64,000 bases of DNA from Proteles cristata cristata (taxonomy: Eukaryota > Chordata > Mammalia > Carnivora > Hyaenidae), in assembly GCA_017311185.1 (NCBI GenBank), contig JAESUZ010003163.1, positions 186,001 to 250,000 on the forward strand. The letters run 5' to 3'. The notes under the pieces are model-generated. The model saw only the letters and a program-made list of their open reading frames with translations. It ran no database searches and was not told the origin of the DNA. Shown piece after piece: positions 10,925 through 21,547 of this stretch (its first letter is position 1; every line of letters starts with the position of its first letter). The position numbers were made by a program, and so were the translations under genes.

Positions 10925-11142
10925 TTAAAAAATGCTTATTTATTTATTGTTGAGAGAGAGAGAGAGAGCAAGAGCTGGGGAGGAGCATAGAGAGAAACAG
11001 AAACAGAGACAGAGAATCTCAGGCAGGTTCCACGCTATCAGCACAAAGCCCAACATGGGGCTCAAACTCACCAACTGTGTGATCATGTCCTGAGCCAAAA
11101 TCAAGAGTCTGATGCTTAACCAACTAAGCCACCCAGGTGCCC
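10925..11142 (-). repeat. Can-SINE, full length
   Basis: AAAATGCTTATTTATTTATTG and a (GA)n run, ending CTAAGCCACCCAGGTGCCCC. Confidence 0.92.
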
Positions 11143-11760
11143 CAAGAGAATATTCTTTAAAAACCAAGTAAATGCTGGCACAAAAAATAGACACTCAGAT
11201 CAATGGAACAGAATAGAGATCCCAGAAATGGACCCACAAACATATGACCAACTAAGTTTTGACAAAGCAGGAAAGGATATCCAATGGTCTCTTCAAAGCC
11301 GAAAAGGATATCCAATAGTGGTGCTGGGAAAACTGAACAGCAACATGAAGAGAAACGAACCTGGACCACTTTCTTACACTATACACAAAAATAAATTCAA
11401 AATGAATGAAAGACCTAAACGTAAGACAGGCAGCCATCAAAATCCTTGAGGATTTTGAGCAAACAAAAACCTCTCTGACCTTGGCCGCAGCAACTTCTTA
11501 CACAACACATCTCCAAAGGCAAGGAAACCAAAGCAAAAATGAACTATTGGGAACTCAGCAAAATAAAAATCTTCTGCACAGTGAAGGAAACAATCAGCAA
11601 AACTAAAAGGCAACTGACGGAATGGGAGAATATATTTGTAAATGATATATCAGATACAGGGTTAGTATCCAAAATCTATACAGAACTTATCAAACTCAAC
11701 ACCCAAAAAATAAATAACCCGGTGAAGAAATGGGCAAAAGACATGAATAGACACATATAA
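11143..11760 (+). repeat. L1 ORF2 C-terminal fragment
   Basis: The translation is unmistakably the L1 ORF2 C-terminal region: EMDPQTYDQLSFDKAGKD near 11226, then MKRNEPGPLSYTIHKNKFKM, then segments in other frames, showing frameshifts. A 30-base local duplication of AAAGGATATCCAATGG (about 11273 and 11303) breaks the frame. Both ends are truncated, so it encodes no working protein. Confidence 0.88.
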
Positions 11761-12268
11761 CAACGTAGATGAATCTCAAAAACATCATGCTGAATGAAAG
11801 AAGACTTATAGAAGTATTACGTACAGTCTGAGTCCATTTAGACAAAGTTCTGTAACAGGCAAAATGTATCTGTTTTGAAAAGAAATCAGAATAGTGTTGC
11901 TTCTGGGAAATGTGGACACTCAGATTGACTAGAAAGGCTATGAGGAAACTTTCTGGGATAAAGGTAATATTCTATATTCTTGTTAGAAATTTGGATTACA
12001 GAGGTGTCATTTGTCAAAGTTCATTGGATAGAACATTTTAGATTTGTTTATTTCACTTTATATAAATTTTATCTCAAAAAGAATCATAAACAGCTATTGA
12101 GCTCTACTTCTTAATATGCAGGTTGAAGTGTTTAGAGGTGAGGTATACTGATATCTGCAACTTACTTTGAAAGGTATCAAAAAAAGATCAACTGATACAT
12201 GGTTAGATGGGCAGGTAAATGATAAAGCAAATAACGCAGAATGTTAACTATATATATATATACACATG

Positions 12269-12315
<47 letters not shown>

Positions 12316-12415
12316 ATATGTGTAACAGGTATATACATGGTCACTGTACAATTCTTTCAACTATTTTTTCTGTTTGAAAATGTTTGAAATTTCTGATAAT
12401 AAAATATCCAGGGGA
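11761..12415 (+). repeat. L1 3' UTR-like relic (old)
   Basis: GATGAATCTCAAAAACATCATGC / TGAATGAAAGAAGACTTATAG, and later GTTTGAAATTTCTGATAATAAAATATC, correspond to an old L1 3' end. A TA/TG microsatellite interrupts it. 12420-13090 beyond shows no feature. Confidence 0.5.
12248..12331 (+). repeat. (TA)n/(TG)n microsatellite
   Basis: About 84 bases of alternating purine-pyrimidine: TA units, then roughly 16 TG units, then TATG units. It is likely length-variable and capable of Z-DNA. Confidence 0.93.
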
Positions 12416-13107
12416 AAGTTGAGCCCAAAATCCTGGCCTCCAATTCCCATTTTGTTCTTCCTATTATGCCATAGTTATCAAGCTTTCAATGTCTAATCAT
12501 CAGACATTAGCAGTCCTTTTTGAAAAGTCAGGCCAGACTAACAATAACTTATAAAGGAGACATGACAAGATATGCCAGGAAAATCCCCCATAAAGTCAAG
12601 GAAATTTGTAAGCAATTCAGATCTGAAAAACAGTCCTCCAACTTAACTGAGGCCCAACAATGCACAAAAAAATCTAAGAGAAAACATCCTGAGGGCCCAT
12701 GTTGCCTTTTGGGGAACTGGCAGATATAGCATACATGACATCACCATAGCTGAGATAGAATTTCAAAATACGTTGAAGGCTTGCATTGCCAATATGAGGC
12801 GTTATTAAGCTTTATGTTTGTATGACTTCTGTCTTCCTTGGACATCATATCTAATTTCTTAACACTTTCATCAACTTCACTCTTGAGTCAAACTTACGTC
12901 ATGAACAAGACAAAATCACAAGCAAGAAAGGTCCAAGAACATAATTGGTTTACCTGCATAGGAGCAGGGTATTTTGTAATTCCATTCACTGAGCAAGACA
13001 TCAAGAGGATGCGACGAGGAATACCAATGAACAATTGCAGTGTAGTAAACAGGGCCATGGTGGAGTGAGCTACTCACAGAAGCTCAGCTTAAAGCAGCAT
13101 TCTGTAA

Positions 13108-13598
13108 ATGCTGATGCATAGGAGCACATGTACCCCCATGTTCATAGCAGCACTCTCCACAATAGCTAAAACATGGAAAAAGCCTAAGTGTCCATCAACA
13201 GATGAATGGATCAAGAAGATGTGGTTTATCTATACCATGGAATACTACATGGCAATGAGAAACAGTGAAATGTGGCCATGTGTAGCAACATGGATGGACC
13301 TTGAGGGCGTTATGCTGAGCGAAATAAGTCAGGCAGAGAAGGACAAATATCATATGTGTGCACGTATAGGAGGATTAGGAGGAACTTAACAGAGGACCAA
13401 GGGGGAGAAGAAGGGCGGAAATGGTGGGGAAAGGGGAGAGGCAAACCATGAGAGACTCTTGAATGCTGACAAAAACTGAGGACTGGTGGATGTGGGGGGG
13501 AGGAGGGGTGGGCATGGAGGAGGACACTTGTGGGGATGAGCACTGGGTATTATGTGGAAACTAATTTGACAATAAACTATTTGTAAAAAAAAAAAAAT
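13108..13598 (+). mobile_element. 5'-truncated L1 insertion (ORF2 end, 3' UTR, poly-A)
   Basis: A 17-bp duplication with one mismatch (AAAGCAGCATTCTGTAA, 13091-13107; AAAGCAACATTCTGTAA, 13599-13615) brackets it exactly. It starts within the last ORF2 codons (translation includes MFIAALSTIAKTWKKPKCPS) and runs through the carnivore L1 3' UTR (GGGGATGAGCACTGGGTATT). It ends AATAAACTATTTGT plus poly-A. A G-rich purine tract lies in the 3' UTR. The ORF2 remnant has stops and is inactive. 13616-14043 beyond it is featureless. Confidence 0.93.
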
Positions 13599-14052
13599 AA
13601 AGCAACATTCTGTAACACTGAGTCACAGAAGCAGCACACAAACCTGTTTGGCATAAGTAACACAATAATATAGAGTATCTCTAGCCAGTACTGTAGGACT
13701 TCTCTAGAGGTGAAAAGGCTGTGCTACAAAGAGCTACCAATATTGACTCAGGCTTCAATAGTGGCTGAATCCAAAAATGAAAGGGCAGCCAGTCTTGACT
13801 TGTTTCTAGTCTCAAAAGGATGGTCAAGCCTCATTGACCACTCGGACATCTGGATGGTACTTACTGACCGTGTCAACTTTGAATATTAAGGATATACAGA
13901 AATAAAAGGGAACTTTAATACAGGTTTAAGCCTTAATTCATTTGTAAAAATTCAAGTTTATAAAGGACTTAAGTTAGGAACGATTAAAAAAAAATATTTT
14001 GTTGTAAAAATAATATATGCTTATATAAGAGAATTATTAAAGTGGAAAATTG

Positions 14053-14175
14053 AGGGGCGCCTGGGTGGTTCAGTCTGTTAAGCATCTGACTCTTGATCTC
14101 AGCTTAGATCTTGATCTCAGGGTGGTGAGTTCAAGCCTCACATTGGGCTCTGTGCTGGGCCTGAAGCCTACTTTA
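14053..14175 (+). repeat. Can-SINE, head only
   Basis: GGGGCGCCTGGGTGGTTCAG to GGCCTGAAGCCTACTTTAAG. Then the CT-rich part is replaced by a purine repeat. GAAAATTGA at 14044-14052 and about 14243-14251 is the probable target duplication. Confidence 0.88.
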
Positions 14176-14245
14176 AGAAGAAGAAGAGGAAGGAGGAGGA
14201 GGAGAAGAAGGCAGAGGGGAGGAGGAGGGGGAGGGGGAGAAGAAG
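14176..14245 (+). repeat. (GAA/GGA)n polypurine tract
   Basis: About 70 bases, almost all purine, of GAAGAAGAGGAAGGAGGAGG type, expanded from the tail of the preceding SINE. Confidence 0.9.
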
Positions 14246-14280
14246 AAAATTGAAAAACTAGAGCTATTTTAATTTTTTTT

Positions 14281-14485
14281 AATGTTTTATTTATTTCTAG
14301 GAGAGAGAGAGAGACAGTGTGAGCAGGGGAGGGTCAGAGAGAGAGGGAGTCACAGAATGAAACAGGCTCCAGGCTCTGAGCTGGCAGTCAGCACAGAGCC
14401 CGACACGGGGCTCGAACCCACGAACTGCGAGATCATGACCCAAGCGAAAGTCGGACGCTTAACCGACTAAGCCACCCAGGCGCCC
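14281..14485 (-). repeat. Can-SINE, young CpG-rich subfamily
   Basis: TTTATTTCTAGGAGAGAGAG to GACTAAGCCACCCAGGCGCC. The duplication CTATTTTAATTTTTTTT at 14264-14280 and 14486-14502 places it inside the T-rich tail of the next SINE. Confidence 0.95.
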
Positions 14486-14502
14486 CTATTTTAATTTTTT
14501 TT

Positions 14503-14710
14503 AAAGAAATTTTTATGTTTTCTTTATTTCCGAGAGAGACAGCATGAACAGGGGAGGGTCAGAGAGAGAGGGAGACACAGAATCTGAAACAGGCTCCAGG
14601 CTCAGAGCTGTCAGCACAGAGCCCAAAGAAGGGCTCAAATCCATGAACTGTGAGATCATGACCCGAGCAGAAGTCGGACACTCAACCGACTGAGCCACCC
14701 AGGCGACCCA
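14503..14710 (-). repeat. Can-SINE, full length (interrupted by the young copy)
   Basis: TTTATGTTTTCTTTATTTCCG to CTGAGCCACCCAGGCGACCC. AGCTATTTT at 14262-14270 and 14711-14719 is the older duplication, with the young SINE inserted within. Confidence 0.93.
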
Positions 14711-14972
14711 AGCTATTTTCATGTTTAAGTGTTTACAAATAATAATTTCCCTATTGGAAGAGTTATACTTATGACATATTTGGGAAACAGAAGTGTAGAG
14801 AAAAAAATTTAAGTGGTGATTATTTTCATCAAAATAGTTAACTGCAACATTTCTTAATATTTCAGCATCTCTTTTTCTCAAATGTTTAATATGTGATTTG
14901 ACTTCTTACACAACTCTTTCAAGAGCATGTCTGTTATAAGCCTTTTTTTTTTTTTTTTTGAAGCAGGGTACA

Positions 14973-15174
14973 CGGGATGCCTGGGTGGCTCAATTGGTTG
15001 AGCGTCCTACTGGCTCAGGTCATGATCTCGCAATTTGAGCCCCACATCGGGCTCTGTACTGACAGCTCAGAGCCTGAAACCTGCTTGGGATTCTGTGTCT
15101 CCCTCTCTTAGTTCCTCTTCCACTTGTGCTCTGTCTCTCAAAAATAATAAACATTAAGATTTTTAAAAAGAAAA
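14973..15174 (+). repeat. Can-SINE, full length
   Basis: GGGATGCCTGGGTGGCTCAAT to TCTCAAAAATAATAAACATT. The perfect 13-bp duplication GAAGCAGGGTACA lies at 14960-14972 and 15175-15187. Confidence 0.95.
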
Positions 15175-15233
15175 GAAGCAGGGTACAAACAAAATAATTT
15201 AGTATTTGCATTTAGTATTTATTTAGTTACTAA

Positions 15234-15288
15234 TTAGTACTAAACTATACTAGATTTAGTACTAGTACTAAACAATACTAGTATTGTT
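15234..15288. repeat. Cluster of perfect palindromes (TAGTACTA-based)
   Basis: TTTAGTACTAGTACTAAA (15255-15272) and AACAATACTAGTATTGTT (15271-15288) are both perfect 18-bp palindromes and share two bases. TTAGTACTAA (15234-15243) is a third. The surrounding 15190-15300 is AT-rich with more TAGTA/TACTA words. 15300-16060 downstream holds nothing recognisable. Confidence 0.9.
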
Positions 15289-16062
15289 AGTTCTAGTTTC
15301 AACATAATACTAACTTGCAGATTCCATCTCCCTAATCAAATAAATAGAATAAAACTGGACTCTACTTCATTCTCCCATGCTAAGAAAATGAATTTGCCAA
15401 TGCAACAACGATGACCTCTATTCTGCTGTGCAGCCCCTGTTATTAAGGAAGCAATCTAAAGATTTCTGCTCTCTTCACAGAGCAGACACAGTGCTGAGGC
15501 CACAGAAGCGACCTCAGTGTACTTGAACTTCTCCTGCTCTTCATTGGTACACCTGAGGGGCTGGGTCCGGGCTGTGCTGATTCTGGTCGCCTGGGTTGTC
15601 TGCAAGAGGTGGTGGTAGCAAGCCTCCTCTCCTTTTCTCTCTGGTCCAAGTGTGGAAAAACATCAAGACTTCTTCCTTTCTCTTCCTAACACAGTTTGGG
15701 ACCAGTGAGAATTTGCCAAAGGAACATTCCTAAAAATTCAGGGAAGCCAAAAGGAAAATAAACAAGGGAAACTAAAAAATAACAAAGTCAACAGAAAGCA
15801 TACAGGTTCTGAGCTTATAACAGCTAACTCACTTACATGCCCATTTCCTGTTTTCCAGGGGCCTCTCAGGGATTGGAGGTGAGATTGGAGTGGGGCCCAA
15901 TGTTCTACCTGCTTTTTGGTGTGTATAGCATCCTACGTGAGGAGAATGTCTATGCACCAAGTTCTGTCTGAGAGATGTTATGATGTAATAGCAAGAATTA
16001 GCCAGGAAGTCATCCTCCGGGCCCATGTCTGAATCAGATTTGGATGCTTCTTGGCTGTGTAC

Positions 16063-16335
16063 TCTTTTTTTTTTAACCACTTTATTGAGACATAATTTAC
16101 ATACCATACAATTTACATATTTGAAGTGTACAATTAAATGGTTTTATTATAGTCACAGAGTTGTGTAACCATCATCATAATCAATTTTAGAATATTTTCA
16201 TCACCCCTCTGAGAAATCTCATACCCATTAGCAGTCACTCCCATTTTCCCAAACCTATCCCTTCACCTCCCTATCCCTACCCTAAGCAACCACTCATCTT
16301 CCTGTTTCTATAGTTTTGTCTATTCTGCTAGTTGT
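16063..16335 (-). repeat. L1 3' region (old, antisense)
   Basis: CACTTTATTGAGACATAATTTAC, TGTACAATTAAATGGTTTTA, ACAGAGTTGTGTAACCATCA and AATTTTAGAATATTTTCATC match the antisense L1 3' end, which occurs again at 55740. Confidence 0.7.
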
Positions 16336-16339
16336 GTAC

Positions 16340-16430
16340 TCTTGAAAGCATTATTTATAACCTCTTTGAGCCTTAATTTCTTCTTATGTAAAATGGAACT
16401 TCATAGATGCAGGATATAGGAGGCATTTAA
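16340..16430 (+). repeat. MIR SINE relic
   Basis: TAACCTCTTTGAGCCTTAATTTC and ATGTAAAATGGAACTTCATAG match the conserved MIR core. Confidence 0.55.
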
Positions 16431-16444
16431 AAATGTTCTTTCCA

Positions 16445-16632
16445 GGGCACCTGGGTGGCTCAGTTGGTTAAGCATGCGACTCCAGTTCAGGTTATGATCT
16501 TCTGGTTCATGGGTTTGAACCCCCCTCAAACTCTGTGCTGACAACTCAGAGCCTGAAGCTTGCTTTGGATTCTGTGCCCCTCTCTCTCACACTCTGTCTC
16601 TCTCTCTCTCTCAAAAATAAATAAACATTTTA
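16445..16632 (+). repeat. Can-SINE, full length
   Basis: GGGCACCTGGGTGGCTCAGTT to TCTCAAAAATAAATAAACAT. AAAAATGTTCTT at 16429-16440 and 16633-16644 is the duplication. Confidence 0.94.
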
Positions 16633-16664
16633 AAAAATGTTCTTTTCTCCCCTTTCATCATGAG

Positions 16665-16800
16665 CCGAAGATACTTGATATACTCCTCATAGGCCTTGAG
16701 GAATTTGAAGCCCAGAAGAGTCGAGTGACTTGCCCCAATTACACAGCAGCAGGTAGGTAAGTGATGGAGCCAAGTTTCAACCCAAGCAAGCTGCTCCAGA
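16665..16800 (-). repeat. MIR SINE relic
   Basis: GAAGCCCAGAAGAGTCGAGT, GACTTGCCCCAATTACACAGC and AGTGATGGAGCCAAGTTTC follow antisense MIR. Confidence 0.6.
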
Positions 16801-16937
16801 GCCTGCACACTGGATGGGATCACACGGTACCTCTCCAGTACGAACCATCCTGTGCCTGCCACTTGTCATCCACCATGGCCACCGACAGAAAACCTGTTGC
16901 AGCTCAAAGAATTTGTTAATTTCAGAACTATTCCTTT

Positions 16938-17124
16938 TTTTCCTTTTTTTAAAAAGAGAGAGCATGAGTGGGGGAGAGGGACAGAGAGAGAGAAAAAGAA
17001 TCCCAAGCAGGCTCAATGCTTAGTGCAGAGCCCAACTCGGGGCTCAATCCAATGACCCTGGGATCATGACCTGAGCCAAAATCAAGAGTCAAATGCTCAG
17101 CTGACTGAGCCACTCAGGCACCTC
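16938..17124 (-). repeat. Can-SINE, diverged
   Basis: AAAAAGAGAGAGCATGAGTGG to GACTGAGCCACTCAGGCACC. The tail is reduced to T-runs. 17130-17490 downstream has no feature I can name. Confidence 0.88.
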
Positions 17125-17494
17125 TAGACTCAGACGTGTTAATTCATTTTAAAGAGGGATCTTTTGTTAAGGAATCAATGTAGTACTTGAAAAATTCAGT
17201 ATGCTTTTCAGAATGTTCCTTTGAGTAACATTTTGACAATACATACACACATAATTTCATCCGGATATATACATTCCAAAAATATAATAAATGGAATATT
17301 TCTAGAATATTTTAAGAGCATATAACCATGAAAAAATATGAATATGTATCATTTAAATGAATTAAAGTTAACAGAGCAACCATTAAGGTCCTTCACCCTA
17401 ACCTAACTGCACTTCTATTATTTTTCAGCCTCTACTAATCTCAGGACCAGCACACAGAAAACAACTTTCAGGTATCTATAGGAAGGGAAATGTT

Positions 17495-17630
17495 TAAAGG
17501 AATATACTCCAACCCTCTCATTTTGCACGTGAGGAATCCAAGATTCAGAATGTGAGCTGATTTGCTTATGGTCGCTTTCTTAGTAAAGAACGAATGGAGA
17601 ACTAGAACTCATTATTCCTAATTCCGTTCT
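17495..17630 (-). repeat. MIR-like relic
   Basis: CCAACCCTCTCATTTTGCACG, GTGAGGAATCCAAGATTCAG and AGAACTAGAACTCATTATTCC weakly follow antisense MIR. Confidence 0.4.
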
Positions 17631-17721
17631 TGACTTTACAATACCTTGTTGCTTTGTGAACAAAAAACTAATTTTCTGTTTTTATAAATACATCTTCCAC
17701 TTTATTTAAAATCATTTACCA

Positions 17722-17905
17722 GGGTGCCTGGGTGGCTCAGTCAGTTAAGCATCCAGCTCTTGGTTTTGGCTCAGGTCATGATCTCAGGGTTCCTGAGTTT
17801 AAACTTGTGTCAAGTTCTCTGTTGTCAGCGAGGAGCCTGCTTCAGATCCTCTGTACACCCCCCACTCCTCTCAAAAAAAAATTTTTTTTTAATTAAAACA
17901 ATAAA
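17722..17905 (+). repeat. Can-SINE, full length
   Basis: GGGTGCCTGGGTGGCTCAGTC to CACTCCTCTCAAAAAAAAAT. AATCATTTACCA and AATCGTTTACCA flank it. Confidence 0.92.
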
Positions 17906-17944
17906 ATTAAATCGTTTACCATCTCAGACAAGGCTGAGCATTTG

Positions 17945-18400
17945 AAATTGTTGTATCTCCATCCCTTCCTTTGGCAGAGATTGTAAATTGTCTTCCAGCA
18001 TTCATTCTTTCCTTCTTCCCTTAAAATGAAACCCCTGATTTTTAGCTGGACACAAGAGTACTTGGAATAAAAAGGTTATTTCCATCCTTCCTGGTAGCTG
18101 GGTATGGCCACATGATTCATTTCTGGCCAATTGGGTGTAAGCCAAGGAGGGAGCATAACCATTTTCACCCCTTCTCCTTGCTGCCAATTAAAACACAGAA
18201 GTATGGCTGTGGGGATCACGAGGTAGAAACTATGTGTTGAGGATAATAGAGTCCATAGAAAAAAATCTGAGTCCCTGATGATTGTAAAGCCTCTGTATCT
18301 ATCTTCCTTTGAACTATCTTCCCTTTTGAGAAATAAACCTTCTATTGTTTAAGTAGTTGTTGTTATCTGCAGCCAACTTCTGAACCTAGCTGTCCCAGAT
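17945..18400 (+). mobile_element. Solo LTR candidate, MaLR (MLT1)-like
   Basis: The 3' portion has the layout of a MaLR LTR. A TGAGTCCCTGATGATTGTAA region is followed by GAGAAATAAACCTTCTATTG (polyadenylation signal), TTTAAGTAGTTGTTGTTATC and TGCAGCCAAC. The 5' boundary is unclear, no internal viral genes adjoin it, and the family is a guess from layout. Confidence 0.4.
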
Positions 18401-18409
18401 GTACTATCA

Positions 18410-19175
18410 CACCACCTCACATCTCTGCTCACATTTCCTGCTCTGTGCCTAAGTTCTACATCTTGGCTAAGAAGTCCCTCTCTGCTGGGGTCCTTGAGCT
18501 CTGCCTCTCTTGATTTCTAATCCTCTATATCTTTATTATAGACTAGGATATTGTCGGGCTGGTTATTCTCTAACACCTTCCCCCTGCCATTCATCTTATG
18601 ACTCTTCTCCAGCCTGTTAAGCGATCCAACAGGCTGACCTCTAAAGACCTTATCATTTGAGCTGCTGCCCCTTCGAAGCACCACCAAAGACCAGAAGGTA
18701 GAAGCAGAGAGATACAGGAACGTTTATTACTCTGCCCTTTCCCTGCTATGGTACCTTAGCTTTGGTTATGTTTTTTTCTATTACTTATCGTCATCATCAT
18801 CACTCTGACATAATGTCCCTCCTCCTTGCTCTGTCTCTTTCTGGGGTCTCACTGTCCCCACCCCTTGCACTTTCAGGCTAGTGATGGCTGCCTTCCACTG
18901 CTCATTCCTGAATGCTTCAGCATCCCGTATTGATCCCCCTCACCTCTGAAAAAAGTTCTTCATTTCCTGAAGAATTTCATTCTGAATTCCATTCTGAATT
19001 CCATCTGAAGGTGCATCTGCAACCTGCAGCAATCAGGACTAGTAATATTATAGTATAATTGTTTGCTCACCTCTCCTCTCCTCTCCTTGACTGGAAGTTT
19101 CCTGAAGGTAGGGAGCTTTATCTTTCTTTTCACAGTTTACAGCATATGATTTTTGGTAAATGAGTATTAGTTGAA
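18410..19175 (+). repeat. L2-like LINE relic, fragmentary
   Basis: CTAAGAAGTCCCTCTCTGCTG near 18467 and TTGACTGGAAGTTTCCTGAAGG near 19087, plus a GGTAAATGAGTATTAGTTGAAG end, fit L2 3' segments. 18600-18900 between them is not assignable. Confidence 0.4.
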
Positions 19176-19180
19176 GAATG

Positions 19181-19390
19181 AGGAGTGCCTGGGTGGCTCA
19201 GTTGGTTAAGCAATGACTTCAGCTCAGGTCATGATCTCATAGTTCGAGCCCTGCATCAGGCTCTGTGCTGACAGCTCAGAGCCTGGAGTCTGCTTCAGAT
19301 TCTGTGTCTCCCTCTATCTCTGCCCCTCCCCAGCCTCCTCTCCCTCTCTGTCTCTCTCAAAAATAAATAAACATTAACAAAAAAGTTTTT
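19181..19390 (+). repeat. Can-SINE, full length
   Basis: GAGTGCCTGGGTGGCTCAGTT to TCTCTCAAAAATAAATAAAC. Confidence 0.93.
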
Positions 19391-19425
19391 TGAAACAATA
19401 AAATATCTCCCTTCAGTGTACTTTA

Positions 19426-19496
19426 TTTATTATTTTTTTTGATTGGTCCATGTTTTATTTATTTATTTATTTGTTTTTATTTATTTATTTATTTTT
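19426..19496. mobile_element. 71-bp AT-rich insertion with target-site duplication
   Basis: CCTTCAGTGTACTTTA occurs at 19410-19425 and again at 19497-19512. Between them are 71 bases of TTTA/TTTAT repeats with one non-repetitive word, GATTGGTCCATG. This looks like a very short retroinsertion of unknown source RNA. Confidence 0.65.
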
Positions 19497-19540
19497 CCTT
19501 CAGTGTACTTTAATTTATACTTTAAAAAATGATTTTATTT

Positions 19541-19750
19541 TAAGGGTACCTTGGTGGTTCAGTCAGTTAAGCATCTGACTCTTGATTTTGGCTCAGGTCA
19601 TAAGCTCATAGTTCGTGGGTTTGAGTCCCACATAGGGCTCTTTGTTGACAGTACAGAACCTGCTTGGGATTCTCTCTCTCCCTCTCTCTTGCCCCTCCTC
19701 TGCTCAGGTCCTCTGTTTCTTTCTCTCAAAATAAATAAATTCACTTAACA
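19541..19750 (+). repeat. Can-SINE, full length
   Basis: GGGTACCTTGGTGGTTCAGTC to TTCTCTCAAAATAAATAAATT. Confidence 0.92.
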
Positions 19751-19765
19751 ATTTTTTATTTTATT

Positions 19766-20001
19766 TTGTTTTCTTTCAAGTTTGTTTATTTTGAGAGACA
19801 GACACAGAGAGAGAGAGAGAGAGAGAGAGAACGCATGTGCAAGCAGGGAAGAGGCAGAGAGAGAGGGAGAAAGACAATCCCAAGCAGGCTCCATGATGTC
19901 AGCATAGAAAAGCCCAACTTGCTGCTCGATCTCACAAACTGTGAGATCATGACCTGAGCCAAAATCAAGATGCTTGACCAACTGAACCTCCCAGGTGCCC
20001 C
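19766..20001 (-). repeat. Can-SINE, full length, nested
   Basis: CAAGTTTGTTTATTTTGAGAG and a (GA)n run at 19807-19830, to ACTGAACCTCCCAGGTGCCC. It lies in the tail of the next short SINE. Confidence 0.92.
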
Positions 20002-20002
20002 C

Positions 20003-20110
20003 AAAGAGATTTTATTTTTAGGTAATCTCTACACCCAATGTGGGGCTTGAACTAACAACCTCAGGATCAAGAGTCACACACTCTACCAACTAAGCCAGCC
20101 AGGTGTTCCT
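20003..20110 (-). repeat. Can-SINE, short old form
   Basis: GATTTTATTTTTAGGTAATC to ACTAAGCCAGCCAGGTGTTCC. Confidence 0.88.
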
Positions 20111-20344
20111 AATTTAGACCTTACATTTTAGGTATTTTATTTGGAATAAATCATATTTCTTCCTTTCACAATTAGCCACCCAGATCCCCTTCCTGAGGCA
20201 AACAATGTTTGTAATAACATTTGAATAAAGTCTTTATCTATAAAACCAATGTTCATATTCTTCCAGATATTTAAATTTGATTACCACTGATTTAATATCT
20301 TTTTTAATTACTTAAGAAACTGGGGGCCATTGTAGTTTCTTTCC

Positions 20345-20445
20345 TATTCTTCCATAGGCTCTATGCCCATCATGGGGCTTGAACTCATGACCCAGAGATC
20401 AAGAGTTGCATGCTCTACAGATTAAGCCAGTCAGATACCCCTGAT
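20345..20445 (-). repeat. Can-SINE, short old form, diverged
   Basis: GGCTCTATGCCCATCATGGG to ATTAAGCCAGTCAGATACCCC; the T-rich tail is degraded. The next 350 bases show nothing. Confidence 0.75.
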
Positions 20446-20799
20446 GTAGATGCCCCAGATGTAGTTTCTTTATTGAGATAAAATTTGGAAGTTTCAAAAC
20501 ATATTATAGGCTCAAAAGACTCCTAAGAATACTACAAGTTTTTATTAAAAAAGAAAAATGTGTCTGAGTTGTTCTTAGCAAAAGTCCTCAGGAATTTATT
20601 GTGTAGAAGAGCTAGAACAGCCCTCAAGCCTACATCACCAGAGGAGGTAGACAGAATAGTCTGCTGGGACATGCTATCCTCTCTCCTAGAGGTGTTGGAG
20701 CCTGGGTTAGAACCTGGTTTATTCACTTTCTCTAGTTAAAAATGTAAAAGGTATCTTTGACTCATCCAATTCCTTTAGGCTAGATAGCCAAGGCAGCTT

Positions 20800-21250
20800 T
20801 CTGATTTTTATCTTTGAAACTTCTCTTCAACCATTGCTCTGCCTTCTCACTGCTGTGAAGCTAATCTTGGTCCCTATTACCTCTGTCCTGCCTTTTGCAA
20901 CTATCTTAAAATAGCTTCACTGATTCCAATGTGTCTCTCTCTTAAGTCCTTCCTGGCCCTAGGCAACCTACCCAAGCTGTTTCTCAATCCTCTCTAACAA
21001 ACACTCTCTACCAGAGAGCCTGGTCTAGTCCACCTCACAAGCATGCTTGCTCTATCCTGTCTCTGCTTGTCCCTTTGTTTATGTTGTTCCCCATATCTTA
21101 AATGCCTTTCTGCCTCTTCTCTGGTTATCCAAAATCTCACCCAGAGTTCAAGTTCAGCTTAGATTTCACCTTCACAATGAGCTTCCTTCCAACAACTCTA
21201 AATTGCAACAAATGCTCCTTTTCCGGTCATCCCATAGCACTTAGCTAAAG
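20800..21250 (+). repeat. L2 LINE relic
   Basis: CTTCTCTTCAACCATTGCTC, TAAATGCCTTTCTGCCTCTTC, TTCAAGTTCAGCTTAGATTTC and CAATGAGCTTCCTTCCAAC are in L2 order. Confidence 0.65.
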
Positions 21251-21284
21251 AATCAAAGAGTTGGGAAGAACCTTAGTAATAAAA

Positions 21285-21375
21285 AAATCATATATTATTT
21301 TACCAAATGAGGAAACAGAGTCAAGGAGATAATGAAGTGATCTATCCAGGGTTATACAGTTATTAAGTGACAGAT
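21285..21375 (-). repeat. MIR SINE relic
   Basis: TTATTTTACCAAATGAGGAAAC, GGTTATACAGTTATTAAGTG and GACAGATGG follow antisense MIR. Confidence 0.6.
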
Positions 21376-21547
21376 GGAGGGAAACAACCAAGAGCCCCAA
21401 TTTTAATTTAGTGTTATTTTTATTATATGATGCCATATCTCTTCCACTTGTCTCTACATCTAATAGGAATATGCTTGTATTATTTACATTTGTTTTGTGG
21501 AACAAAGTTCTATCTCCCTACAAAGATTGAATGTCTCCTCTTTTTCT

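Noticed and set aside
9805..11760. Reverse-transcriptase-like peptides
   Set aside because: They are pieces of L1 ORF2 broken by stops and frameshifts, not a host gene; annotated as L1 fragments.
14513..14881. 122-codon antisense open frame
   Set aside because: Most of it is the translation of a Can-SINE in sense orientation (WVAQSVECPTSARVMISQF-type peptides recur at every SINE).
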